NCBI GenBank assembly: GCA_934597535.1
Contig: CAKTRT010000001.1
Location: 17,524 to 81,523, forward strand
Direction of reading: 5' to 3'
Origin: an uncultured Oscillospiraceae bacterium
GTDB taxonomy: Bacteria > Bacillota > Clostridia > Oscillospirales > Oscillospiraceae
DNA length: 64,000 nt
The stretch's first letter is position 1; each line of letters begins with the position of its first letter. Position numbers and translations under genes: made by a program. The notes beneath the pieces are model-generated. The model was not told the origin of the DNA. It did not search any database and saw nothing but the letters and a program-made list of their open reading frames with translations. Shown one piece after another: positions 25,464 to 34,005 of this stretch.

Positions 25464-26984
25464 TTACTTCTTCAGCGTCTCATAGTGGGGCTGGGTGTGG
25501 CGCTTCTTGATGGTGTACAGGAAGATGCCGAGGAACAGCGCCGCAGCAATGATACCGATGGGGTAGGCGACGGCGGTGTTGTAAACCACAGCGCCTTCGG
25601 CGGTCTTGGTGTTGAGGAACTGGCCAAGGCACTCGTTGCCCAGCAGGAAGTACGTCACGGACACAGCGCTCATAAAGGTAGCGGGAACAGCGGTGATCCA
25701 GTAGTTCTTCTTATCATAGAAGAGGTACATGGAAGCAGCCCACAGAACGATCATGGCGAGCGTCTGGTTCGTCCAGCTGAAGTAGCGCCAGATAACGGTG
25801 TAGTCGATCTTGCCGAGCGCGTTGCCGATGCCGAGGAAAGCGCCGACGCCAAGCACGGGGACGCAGAGCATCAGACGGTTCTTCCATCTCTTCTGGTCGA
25901 TCTTGAACCAGTCGGCCAGCACCAGACGTGCGCTGCGGAACGCGGTATCGCCGGAGGTGATGGGGCAAGCAATGACGCCGAGCATGGCGAGCGCCGTGCC
26001 GATGCCGCCCATGGTCTTCACGCAGACATCATAGATGGCGGCGGACTGGCCGTTGGCAAGCGCTTCGGCAAGGCCGGTATTCAGGCCGCCGGTGGTCTCA
26101 TACAGCGCGCAGCCGGCAGCAGCCCAGATCAGGGCGATGATACCTTCGGAGACCATCGCGCCGTAGAAGACGAAGTGGCCCTGCTTCTCGCTCTTCATGC
26201 AGCGAGCCATCAGGGGACTCTGCGTGGCATGGAAGCCGGAGATCGCGCCGCAGGCAACGGTGATGAACATGAAGCTCCACACCGGAGTGCCCGAGGGATG
26301 CATATTGGTGAAGTTGTTCCAGATCTCAGGGATGGTGTACTCGGGCTTGGTGAAGATACCGATGGCAACGCCAACGGCCATGATGATCAGGCAAATGCCG
26401 AACAGGGGGTAGATCTTACCGATGATCTTGTCGATGGAAATGAAAGTCGCGATGAAGTAGTAGACAAGAACGATAATGAGCCAGAACAGGGTCGTAGCAA
26501 CAACGCCCTCGTGGCCGCCTTTCTTGAAGAGGGTGACGATCAGTCCGGCGGGGCCGACAGCAAAGACCGTGCCGACCATGACGAGCAGCACCACGCTGAA
26601 CACGCGCATGACGTTCTTCATGGCGCCGCCAAGATAAATACCGGCAATCTCGGAGATGGAAGCGCCGTTGTTGCGCTCGCTCATCATACCGGAGAAATAG
26701 TCATGCACGGCGCCGGCAAAGATGGTGCCGAAGGTGATCCACAGGAACACGATGGGCCCCCACAGAGCGCCCTGCAGCGCGCCGAAGATCGGGCCAAGGC
26801 CGGCGATATTCAGCAGCTGGATCATAAACAGTTTCCACTGAGGCAGGACAACATAGTCCACGCCGTCGTTGATCTTGACAGCCGGGGTCTCGCGGTCATC
26901 GGGGCCAAAGGTCTTTTCCACGACCTTGCCGTAGACCAGATAGCCGCCGATCAGCAGTGCAAGACAGATCAAGAAGCTAAGCAT
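25464..26984 (-). CDS. CstA-family transporter (carbon starvation/pyruvate-peptide type)
   Basis: 506 residues from the ATG after GGGAGGAG. About 13 to 14 TM helices; the N-terminal LIGGYLVYGKVVEKTFGPD and VVLPQWKLFMIQLLNIAGLGPIFG regions are characteristic of the CstA family. Escherichia coli relatives import peptides or pyruvate during starvation. The codon usage is regular and C-ending throughout, suggesting good expression. Substrate not predictable here. Confidence 0.9.
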   Translation of the reverse strand: MLSFLICLALLIGGYLVYGKVVEKTFGPDDRETPAVKINDGVDYVVLPQWKLFMIQLLNIAGLGPIFGALQGALWGPIVFLWITFGTIFAGAVHDYFSGMMSERNNGASISEIAGIYLGGAMKNVMRVFSVVLLVMVGTVFAVGPAGLIVTLFKKGGHEGVVATTLFWLIIVLVYYFIATFISIDKIIGKIYPLFGICLIIMAVGVAIGIFTKPEYTIPEIWNNFTNMHPSGTPVWSFMFITVACGAISGFHATQSPLMARCMKSEKQGHFVFYGAMVSEGIIALIWAAAGCALYETTGGLNTGLAEALANGQSAAIYDVCVKTMGGIGTALAMLGVIACPITSGDTAFRSARLVLADWFKIDQKRWKNRLMLCVPVLGVGAFLGIGNALGKIDYTVIWRYFSWTNQTLAMIVLWAASMYLFYDKKNYWITAVPATFMSAVSVTYFLLGNECLGQFLNTKTAEGAVVYNTAVAYPIGIIAAALFLGIFLYTIKKRHTQPHYETLKK

Positions 26985-27073
26985 TGTTTCTCCTCCCAAT
27001 TAGTCACTATGGTTGGTTGGTTTCTTTACGCAGGGCACCCGTTCCGGACCGCGTCCCCTACTTTTCGCCCATA

Positions 27074-27101
27074 ATCATAATTTTTTGGCAGGAAAAATCA
27101 A
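27074..27101 (-). promoter_or_regulatory. Possible promoter for the CstA-family gene
   Basis: TTGATT, 16 bp, TATGAT on the minus strand, 90 bp before the start. The remainder of 26985-27204 holds no gene that I can support. Confidence 0.35.
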
Positions 27102-27204
27102 TCGGCAAAATATATGAATTTGCATTGGAAAATTCACCTTTTTCTACAATTTCGCCCAAACGTTCCGTACAACCAGCACCTTTCGCACTGTTCTTTCAGC
27201 AAAA

Positions 27205-27232
27205 GACCGCGCGCAGTATCCTGCGCGCGGTC
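27205..27232 (-). terminator. Terminator of thrC-thrH
   Basis: Perfect 12-bp stem GACCGCGCGCAG with a 4-base loop, followed by TTTTG on the minus strand, 27 bp after the thrH stop. Confidence 0.85.
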
Positions 27233-27258
27233 AAAGATAAAGGAAATCCTTCTATTTT

Positions 27259-27870
27259 TCAGTTTTGTTCGCGTATCGCGCACAAAATGGCGTCAAGCAG
27301 CTCATCATAGCTTTCGTACGCAGGCAATTCGGGGTGCTCCGCCCGGATCCGCTCCGTTGTACGGAAGAGGAATCCCGCCTTCGACGCTTCGATCATCTCA
27401 AGGTCATTGTAGCTGTCGCCCGCGGCAATGGTCTCAAAGCCTATGGCCTGAAGGCCGCGCACGGTCGTAAGCTTGGAGTGCTCGCAGCGCATTTTTATTC
27501 CGCTGATGAATCCGTCGGCGTCCACCTCGAGAGAGTTGCAGAAAATGGTCGGCCAGCCGAGTTTTTTCATCAGGGGCTGCGCAAATTCCTCAAAGGTATC
27601 GCTGAGAATGATCGCCTGCGTCTCGCTGCGGAGCCTGTCGAGAAACTCCTTTGCCCCCGGCAGCGGGTCGATGCGCGAGATCGTCTCCTGAATTTCCTTC
27701 AACCCGAGGCCGTGCTCGCGCAGCACGCCCATGCGCCATTTCATCAGCTTGTCGTAGTCCGGCTCATCGCGCGTGGTGCGCGTCAGCTCGGGGATGCCGC
27801 TCTCGCGGGCAAACTCGATCCAGATCTCGGGGACGAGCACGCCCTCCATATCAAGACAGGTGATATACAT
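27259..27870 (-). CDS. thrH: Phosphoserine phosphatase / homoserine phosphotransferase ThrH
   Basis: 203 residues of HAD superfamily. Motif I is LDMEGVLVPEIWI (nucleophile Asp7, with Glu9 in place of the usual second Asp, as in ThrH), motif II SDTFEEF and motif III GDSYND. The ThrH family can move phosphate from phosphoserine to homoserine. The gene starts 12 bp after thrC and no homoserine kinase gene thrB is in the cluster, so I infer that ThrH supplies O-phosphohomoserine to ThrC here. Ribosome site AAGGAGG. Confidence 0.88.
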   Translation of the reverse strand: MYITCLDMEGVLVPEIWIEFARESGIPELTRTTRDEPDYDKLMKWRMGVLREHGLGLKEIQETISRIDPLPGAKEFLDRLRSETQAIILSDTFEEFAQPLMKKLGWPTIFCNSLEVDADGFISGIKMRCEHSKLTTVRGLQAIGFETIAAGDSYNDLEMIEASKAGFLFRTTERIRAEHPELPAYESYDELLDAILCAIREQN

Positions 27871-27882
27871 TTCCGTTCCTCC

Positions 27883-29370
27883 TTACCACATCTTCTGTGC
27901 GGCCTTGCCGAGCACATAGGAGAGCATCTCGTCCTGTCTGATCACATCGCGGTGACGCACCGCACGGGAGCGGAGGTCAGCGAGGTTTTTCGGCACGGGC
28001 ACGCCCGTGACCTTGTGGAGCTGCTCCATCACGTCGAATTCGTCGCCCTCGGCCTTCTCACCGATACCCTCGAGCACGGCGGCGGGGAATTTATACGGCG
28101 AAGCAGTGGACAGCACCACGACCGCGTTGTGATCCGGGTTCGCCGCCTTGTACTGCTGCGCCACATCCCACGCGACCGCCGTGTGCGTGTCGCAGAGGTA
28201 GTGGTCGTCCTTCCAGACCCTGCCGATGGCGGCCTTGGCGTCCTCGTCGCCGCAGAAGCCTGCCCAGAAAAGCTCGTGCAGCTTTTCGAGCATGTCCGCG
28301 GGCACCTCGTACTCGCCGTTCTCGCTGAGCTGCTTCATTAGATCCGCGATGAGCTTGTCGTCGCCGGAGAGGAGGTAGAGCAGGCGCTCCAAATTGCTGG
28401 AGACGAGAATGTCCATCGAGGGGGACGCGGTCTTGTAGAACGGGCGGCGGCGGTCGTAGCGGCCCGTGCGCAGGAAGTCGGTCAGCACGTTGTTGGCGTT
28501 GGACGCGCACACGAGCTTCCCGACGGGAAGTCCCATCTCTTTTGCGAAGTAGCCCGCAAGGATATCGCCGAAGTTGCCGGTTGGGACGACGTAGTCCACC
28601 CTGTCGCCCGGCTGGATGCGGCCCGCGCCCACAAGGTCGGCATAGGCTCTATAATAATAGACGACCTGCGGGGCGAGGCGGCCGATGTTGATGGAGTTGG
28701 CAGACGACAGGCAAACACCCTTGCCTTCGAGCAGCTGATCCTTACTGACGGCGGAGAAGATCTTCTTCACGCCGGTCTGCGCGTCGTCGAAGTTGCCGCG
28801 CACCGCGCACACGCAGACGTTCTCCCCGGCCTGCGTCGCCATCTGCGCCTGCTGCACGGCGCTCACGCCGCCGTAGGGGTAGAAGACGATGATCCTCGTG
28901 CCCGGCACATCGCGGAAGCCCTCCATCGCCGCCTTGCCGGTGTCGCCGGACGTGGCGGTCAGGATCAGGATCTCATCGTCCACGCCAAGCTTTTCCTTTG
29001 CCGCCGTCATCAGGCGCGGCAGCATCGAAAGCGCCACATCCTTGAAAGCGCTCGTCGGCCCGCGGAACAGCTCGAGAATGTGATCCTCGCCCACGGGAAC
29101 GGTCGGCGTGAGATCATCGGTCTCAAACTTGCCGTCATAGCCCCCGCACACAAGCTTCGCCATCTCCTCCTCGGAGAAGTCCGGCAGGAGCTTGGAAAGA
29201 ATGATCGTGGACATCGACAGCGTGTCGAGGCCCAACACGGATGTGTAATCGAAGCGGATGCCGTCAAACGACGGCATGGTGTAAAGGCCGCCGTCGGGGG
29301 CAAGGCCGTTTAAGATGGCCTGCGCGCTGCTTGCCTTTAACTTTTTATCGCGGGTGCTCTGATACTGCAT
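27883..29370 (-). CDS. thrC: Threonine synthase
   Basis: 495 residues, the long ThrC class. The N-terminus has APDGGLYTMPS, the PLP-binding Lys110 lies in GPTSAFKDVAL, and the phosphate-binding TSGDTGKAA and PTGNFGDILAGY loops are clear. It converts O-phosphohomoserine to threonine in the cytoplasm. Ribosome site AGGAGG. First gene of thrC-thrH, divergent from hom-lysC-asd. Confidence 0.95.
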   Translation of the reverse strand: MQYQSTRDKKLKASSAQAILNGLAPDGGLYTMPSFDGIRFDYTSVLGLDTLSMSTIILSKLLPDFSEEEMAKLVCGGYDGKFETDDLTPTVPVGEDHILELFRGPTSAFKDVALSMLPRLMTAAKEKLGVDDEILILTATSGDTGKAAMEGFRDVPGTRIIVFYPYGGVSAVQQAQMATQAGENVCVCAVRGNFDDAQTGVKKIFSAVSKDQLLEGKGVCLSSANSINIGRLAPQVVYYYRAYADLVGAGRIQPGDRVDYVVPTGNFGDILAGYFAKEMGLPVGKLVCASNANNVLTDFLRTGRYDRRRPFYKTASPSMDILVSSNLERLLYLLSGDDKLIADLMKQLSENGEYEVPADMLEKLHELFWAGFCGDEDAKAAIGRVWKDDHYLCDTHTAVAWDVAQQYKAANPDHNAVVVLSTASPYKFPAAVLEGIGEKAEGDEFDVMEQLHKVTGVPVPKNLADLRSRAVRHRDVIRQDEMLSYVLGKAAQKMW

Positions 29371-29417
29371 GGACGTTTCCTCCTGTATCTTACGGGAAAA
29401 CTTTTTGATTTTCCCTA

Positions 29418-29446
29418 TTGTATTTTCACAAACGCTATGTTATATT
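29418..29446 (+). promoter_or_regulatory. Promoter for hom-lysC-asd
   Basis: TTGTAT, 17 bp, TATATT. It overlaps the divergent thrC promoter, so the two polymerases would exclude each other and one operator could control both directions. The leader before hom is about 100 bases; no riboswitch fold or leader peptide is evident. Confidence 0.65.
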
Positions 29447-29465
29447 GTTCCCATCAAAAAGTCAA
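29437..29465 (-). promoter_or_regulatory. Promoter for thrC-thrH
   Basis: TTGACT, 17 bp, TAACAT on the minus strand, 66 bp upstream of the thrC ATG. Confidence 0.75.
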
Positions 29466-29553
29466 GTGTTTTTATATCAGAGACATTTCGGTCAAACCGC
29501 ACAAAATCGTCCGCACTTGACGGAGCATCCGAAAAAGAAAGAAGGTTCTTCCC

Positions 29554-30660
29554 ATGAATATCGCGCTGCTGGGCTTCGGCACCGTCGGTTCTCACTTTTA
29601 TCAATTATGTGCAGGGCGCGCCGATCTGCACATTTCCGCTGTGCTTTCCCGCCGCCCCCGTCCGGCGCTCACTTGCACCGTGACCGCCGACTATGATGAG
29701 ATCGTGCGCGATCCCTCGATCGATATTATAGTAGAAGTCATGGGCGGCATCGAGCCGGCATACAGCTACCTCTGCGCGGCCATGCGCGCGGGCAAGCATG
29801 TCGTCACCGCGAACAAGCAGCTCATGTGCGCCCGCTTCGACGAGCTGACAAGTCTTGCCAAGGAGTGCGGCGTGGCGCTGCGCTGCACCGCCGCCGCGGG
29901 CGGCGGCATCCCGTGGCTCACTTCCCTTTCCCGTGCAGCGCAGCTCGATGAGATCACCGCAGTCGAGGGCATTCTGAACGGCACAACGAACTATATGCTC
30001 TCCGCCATGACGAACGCCGGCGCGGACTATGCCGCCGCACTTGCAAAGGCGCAGGAGCTCGGCTACGCCGAGGCCGACCCTACCGCAGATGTCGAGGGTC
30101 TGGACGCGCGGCGGAAGCTTGTTCTCTCCGCCGACCTTGCCTTCGGCGTGAACATCAGGGAAGAGGACATCCCCTGCGTCGGCATCTCGTCCGTCACCGC
30201 GGCAGACATCGCCAGGGCGAGGGAAGACGACCTGACCTGCAAGCTCATTGCCCGCGCGGAGAAAAGCGGCAGCGCGGTGGCCGCGTTCGTCTGCCCGACG
30301 CTCTTCCCCGCCTCCGCACCCGAGGCGCACACCGACGGCACCGGCAACCTCGTCACACTGTTCGCATCGCGCTTTGGCAAGCAGAGCTTCTCCGGCGCAG
30401 GCGCGGGCGGCTGGCCGACCGGCAGCAATGTGCTGCGCGACTGCCTTGATATCGCCGCCGGCTGCCGCAGCTTCTACGCCGATTCCTTCACCCCCCGCTC
30501 GGTGAATCTCTCCGGCACGCAGGGCAAGTGGCTGTTCCGCTGCATGGGCGAATATTTCGTCCGCGAATGCAGCGCCCGCGAGGCGTTCGACGCCTACGAA
30601 TCTTACCGAAAGGATGACCCGCACGCGCTGCTTGCGCGCTACGCGGCCAAGGAGGAATAA
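29554..30660 (+). CDS. hom: Homoserine dehydrogenase, short form
   Basis: 368 residues. NAD(P)-binding GFGTVGSHFY (7-16), VEVMGG, the GILNGTTNYML substrate motif and the catalytic region around AQELGYAEADPTADVEGLDARRK are all present. The usual C-terminal ACT domain (total about 430) is absent, so threonine feedback through it is not expected. Converts aspartate semialdehyde to homoserine. 3 bp upstream of lysC. Confidence 0.93.
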   Translation: MNIALLGFGTVGSHFYQLCAGRADLHISAVLSRRPRPALTCTVTADYDEIVRDPSIDIIVEVMGGIEPAYSYLCAAMRAGKHVVTANKQLMCARFDELTSLAKECGVALRCTAAAGGGIPWLTSLSRAAQLDEITAVEGILNGTTNYMLSAMTNAGADYAAALAKAQELGYAEADPTADVEGLDARRKLVLSADLAFGVNIREEDIPCVGISSVTAADIARAREDDLTCKLIARAEKSGSAVAAFVCPTLFPASAPEAHTDGTGNLVTLFASRFGKQSFSGAGAGGWPTGSNVLRDCLDIAAGCRSFYADSFTPRSVNLSGTQGKWLFRCMGEYFVRECSAREAFDAYESYRKDDPHALLARYAAKEE

Positions 30661-30663
30661 AGC

Positions 30664-31989
30664 ATGCTCAAAGTGCTCAAATTCGGCGGCTCTTCGCTTG
30701 CTGACGCGCACCAGTTCGCCAAGGTCAAATCCATCGTGGAATCAGACCCCGCCCGCCGCGTGGTCATCGTCTCCGCGCCGGGCAAGCGTTTCTCCGGCGA
30801 CCACAAGATCACCGATCTTCTGTATCTCTGCGCCGCGCACATCAAGTACGGCGTTTCGTGCGAGGATATCTTCGCCATGATCCGCGACCGCTACAACGAG
30901 ATCATCGCCGAGTGTGGCCTGACGATCAATCTTGACAGAGAGTTCGACGAGCTGTGGGACAAAATGCAGAACGGCATCAGCCAGGATGAGCTGGCCTCTC
31001 GCGGCGAATACTTCTCCGCGCGGCTGATGGCCGAGTATCTCGGCTATGATTTTCTTGATGCGGCCATGTGGGTCAAATTCAAATTCGACGGCACGGTCGA
31101 TTCCGACGCGACTTACGCTGTGCTGCGCCGCGCATCGGACGGGCGCAGGGTCGTTATCCCCGGCTTCTACGGCGTGATGCCCGACGGGCACATCAAGACC
31201 TTCTCCCGCGGCGGCAGCGACATCACCGGTGCGCTTGCGGCGGCGGCGCTGGACGCGGACGTTTACGAAAACTGGACGGACGTCTCCGGTATCCTGATGG
31301 CCGATCCCCGCATCGTGGACGATCCCGAGCCGATCCGCCGCGTGACCTACAGCGAGCTGCGCGAGCTGAGCTACATCGGCGCGCAGGTGCTGCACGAGGG
31401 CACGATCTTCCCCGTTCGCGAGAAGAACATTCCCCTCAACATCCGCAACACCAACGCGCCCGACCATCCGGGGACGATGATCTTAGAGTCCATCGGCGAC
31501 GAGCAGGAGGAGGGCGGCTTCATCACCGGCATCGCCGGCAAGAAGGGCTTTTCCGTCATCACCATCGCAAAGACCGGCATGTCGAGCGAATCCGGCACGC
31601 TGGTGAAGATCCTTGACATTCTGGCGCGCCATGAGGTCAACGTGGAGTACATTCCGTCGGGCATCGACATCGTCTCGCTCGTCGTCTCGACCGACAAGGT
31701 GTCGCGCTCGCTCTATGAAATGCTGGGCGAGCTGCAAAAAGAGGTGCAGCCGAATAAGATAACGGTAACGGAACATATCGCCATCGTCGCCGCCGTCGGC
31801 CGCAAGATGGCGTACCGTCCCGGCGTTTCCGGTAAGATCTTCGCCAAGCTCGGCGAAAACGGCGTGAACATCCGCATGATCACGCAGGGCCCCGAAGAGC
31901 TCAACATCATCGTGGGCGTGGAAGAAAAAGATTTCGAACAGGCCATCCGTGTCCTGTATAAGAGTTTTGTAAAGGAGAATGTAGTATGA
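30664..31989 (+). CDS. lysC: Aspartate kinase
   Basis: 441 residues. Kinase domain with KFGGSSLAD (6-14) and SRGGSDITGALAAAALDAD, then two ACT-type regulatory domains (about 305-441), the probable sites for lysine or threonine control. First step of the aspartate family. Ribosome site AAGGAGG; its TGA overlaps the asd ATG. Confidence 0.93.
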   Translation: MLKVLKFGGSSLADAHQFAKVKSIVESDPARRVVIVSAPGKRFSGDHKITDLLYLCAAHIKYGVSCEDIFAMIRDRYNEIIAECGLTINLDREFDELWDKMQNGISQDELASRGEYFSARLMAEYLGYDFLDAAMWVKFKFDGTVDSDATYAVLRRASDGRRVVIPGFYGVMPDGHIKTFSRGGSDITGALAAAALDADVYENWTDVSGILMADPRIVDDPEPIRRVTYSELRELSYIGAQVLHEGTIFPVREKNIPLNIRNTNAPDHPGTMILESIGDEQEEGGFITGIAGKKGFSVITIAKTGMSSESGTLVKILDILARHEVNVEYIPSGIDIVSLVVSTDKVSRSLYEMLGELQKEVQPNKITVTEHIAIVAAVGRKMAYRPGVSGKIFAKLGENGVNIRMITQGPEELNIIVGVEEKDFEQAIRVLYKSFVKENVV

Positions 31990-32987
31990 AACAGGTCAAT
32001 GTTGGTATTCTCGGCGCCACCGGCGCCGTCGGTCAGGAAATGATCAAAATTCTCGAAGAGCGCAGCTTCCCCGTTGCGTCCCTTCGTCCCATCGCAAGCG
32101 CCAGAAGCGCGGGCAGCAAAATCATGTTCCGCGGTCAGGAGTGCACCATCGTCGAGGCGTCTGACGACGCGTTTGAGGGCCTTGATATCGTCCTCGGCGC
32201 GGCCGAGAACGACATCGCCGAGCGTTTTGCCCCCTCGATCGTCAAGGCGGGCGCGGTGTTCGTCGACAATTCGAGCGCGTTCCGCCTCGACCCCAACGTC
32301 CCCCTTGTCATCCCCGAGATCAACCCCGAGGACGTGAAGTGGCACAAGGGCATCATCTCGAACCCCAACTGCACCACCATCGTCACCCTCGTGGCCATCA
32401 ACGCCCTCGCCAAGGAGAGCCCCATCGAGACGATCATCGCCTCTTCCTACCAGGCCGTCAGCGGCGCGGGCAAGGGCGGCATCGACGAACTCAACAATGA
32501 GGTCAAGGCCCTTTCCGAGGGCAAGCACCTTGAGCCCAAGGTCTTCCAGTATCAGATCGCGTACAACATCATCCCCCAGATCGGCGGCGAGGCCTTCGAG
32601 GGCTACACCAGCGAGGAGATGAAGATGCAGAACGAGGGCCGCAAGATCCTCCACCTGCCCGAGATGAAGGTCAGCTGCACCTGCGCGCGCGTGCCCGTCA
32701 TCCGCAGCCACAGCGTATCCGTGGTGCTGCGCACGAAGGAAAAGATCAGCGTCGAGCGCGCCAAGGAGCTCATCGCGAATGCTCCGGGCTGCAAGCTCGT
32801 CGATGACCTCAAGAACAAGGTCTACCCCATGCCGCTCGACACGTCCGATCAGGATATCGTCTATGTCGGCCGCATCCGCGAGGATCTGACCGACGAGCGC
32901 GGTCTGAACCTCTGGTGCTGCGGTGACCAGGTCCGCAAGGGCGCCGCCACCAACACCATCCAGATCGCGGAGCTGCTGCTTAAGTAA
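31986..32987 (+). CDS. asd: Aspartate-semialdehyde dehydrogenase
   Basis: 333 residues. NADP-binding GATGAVGQEM (10-19), catalytic Cys129 in SNPNCTT, and the later QIAYNIIPQIGG and RVPVIRSHS substrate motifs. It makes the branch-point semialdehyde used by Hom and the lysine/DAP pathway. The ATGA overlap with lysC indicates translational coupling. Last gene of the operon. Confidence 0.95.
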   Translation: MKQVNVGILGATGAVGQEMIKILEERSFPVASLRPIASARSAGSKIMFRGQECTIVEASDDAFEGLDIVLGAAENDIAERFAPSIVKAGAVFVDNSSAFRLDPNVPLVIPEINPEDVKWHKGIISNPNCTTIVTLVAINALAKESPIETIIASSYQAVSGAGKGGIDELNNEVKALSEGKHLEPKVFQYQIAYNIIPQIGGEAFEGYTSEEMKMQNEGRKILHLPEMKVSCTCARVPVIRSHSVSVVLRTKEKISVERAKELIANAPGCKLVDDLKNKVYPMPLDTSDQDIVYVGRIREDLTDERGLNLWCCGDQVRKGAATNTIQIAELLLK

Positions 32988-33014
32988 AATTCCCTCTCTT
33001 AGTTGCATTTACCA

Positions 33015-33071
33015 CTGACAAGTCCCTCATTTCGTGTTATACTGCGCGGCAGAAACCAACGAAATGAGGGA
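33015..33071 (+). promoter_or_regulatory. Promoter with long palindrome overlapping spacer and ribosome site
   Basis: CTGACA (33015-33020), 17 bp, TATACT (33038-33043). A perfect 12-bp inverted repeat, TCCCTCATTTCG at 33023-33034 and CGAAATGAGGGA at 33060-33071, has one arm in the promoter spacer and the other covering the ribosome site (GAGGGA). The left arm is not transcribed, so a DNA operator is the simplest reading. Confidence 0.65.
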
Positions 33072-33076
33072 TTTTT

Positions 33077-33781
33077 ATGGTTCGCAAGATCATTCAGATC
33101 GACGAAGATAAATGCAACGGCTGCGGCAGATGCGCCGCAGCCTGCCACGAGGGCGCCATCGGCATGGTAAACGGCAAGGCCGTGCTCCTGCGCGACGACT
33201 ACTGCGACGGTCTCGGCGACTGTCTGCCCGCCTGTCCGGCGGACGCCATTCATTTTGTCGAGCGCGAGGCCTCGGCTTACGACGCGCAGGCTGTGCTCGC
33301 CCACAAGGTCAGCCAGCTCGGCGCGAAGGAGCCGCCCTCCGCCGGCTGTCCCGGCTCGCGCATGCGGCAGATCCCGCGCGGGGAGACCCCTTCCCCTGCG
33401 CAGGGCGCGCCGGGTGTCTCGCAGCTGCGTCAGTGGCCCTGCCAGATCCGGCTCGTGCCGGTGAACGCGCCGTATTTTAACGGTGCCAAGCTCCTCATCG
33501 CGGCGGACTGCACAGCCTATGCCTATGCAAAAATGCACGAGGACTTCATGCGCGGCAAGATCACGCTGATCGGCTGCCCGAAGCTTGACGGCGCCGACTA
33601 CAGTGAAAAGCTCACGGATATCCTCCGCGAAAACGATATTCAGAGCGTTACCGTCGCGCGCATGGAGGTCCCCTGCTGCGGCGGACTGGAGCTGGCGGCA
33701 AAAAAGGCGCTGCAGCAGAGCGGAAAATTTATTCCATGGCAGGTCGTAACGATCACCGTGGACGGAACGGTCCTTGCATAA
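33077..33781 (+). CDS. Two-cluster ferredoxin-type Fe-S protein
   Basis: 234 residues. A first [4Fe-4S] motif CNGCGRCAAAC (Cys13/16/19/23) and a second region C43...GDC49LPAC53P give an N-terminal ferredoxin domain. A variable linker (about 85-135, PSAGCPGSRM) precedes a C-terminal domain with GCPKLDGADYSEKL and VPCCGG. Proteins of this form are common in Clostridia, often near hybrid-cluster or nitrosative-stress genes. It is monocistronic, with its own palindrome-covered promoter and a terminator. Confidence 0.82.
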   Translation: MVRKIIQIDEDKCNGCGRCAAACHEGAIGMVNGKAVLLRDDYCDGLGDCLPACPADAIHFVEREASAYDAQAVLAHKVSQLGAKEPPSAGCPGSRMRQIPRGETPSPAQGAPGVSQLRQWPCQIRLVPVNAPYFNGAKLLIAADCTAYAYAKMHEDFMRGKITLIGCPKLDGADYSEKLTDILRENDIQSVTVARMEVPCCGGLELAAKKALQQSGKFIPWQVVTITVDGTVLA

Positions 33782-33799
33782 CGCTCCGCCGGAGCAGCA

Positions 33800-33840
33800 C
33801 AAGGGGTGGGAAGCAGAGGCGCTTCCCGCCCCTTGTTTAT
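33800..33840 (+). terminator. Terminator after the Fe-S protein gene
   Basis: 15-bp stem CAAGGGGTGGGAAGC with one mismatch, six-base loop, followed by TTTATTTT. Confidence 0.8.
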
Positions 33841-33907
33841 TTTGACAAGAAAATTCCGTTTTGTGTTGTGCATTTCCCCATTCTTTTCCAAAGGCCGCAA
33901 CTTTCAT

Positions 33908-33973
33908 TTGACAAAGCAGGCGGGCATTGCTATGCTATCATTACAAATCGGAAACGTTACCGGTAAGGTTTCC
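33908..33973 (+). promoter_or_regulatory. lacI-type gene promoter and operator
   Basis: TTGACA (33908-33913), 17 bp, TATGCT (33931-33936). Just downstream, 33950-33973 is a 24-bp palindrome: GGAAAC, G, TTACCGGTAA, G, GTTTCC, with only one mismatched pair. A CG/CCGG-centred palindrome is typical of LacI-family operators, so the encoded regulator probably represses its own operon. Confidence 0.72.
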
Positions 33974-34005
33974 GGCTTGTGTTGAACGGGAGGAGGCTCA
34001 TCTGC

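Noticed and set aside
25485-27074. Long open frame (529 codons) antisense to the CstA-family gene
   Set aside because: It is a mirror of a C-ending, high-GC gene; composition is His/Asp/Gly-rich with no family motif, and the opposite strand has a clear CstA protein with a ribosome site.
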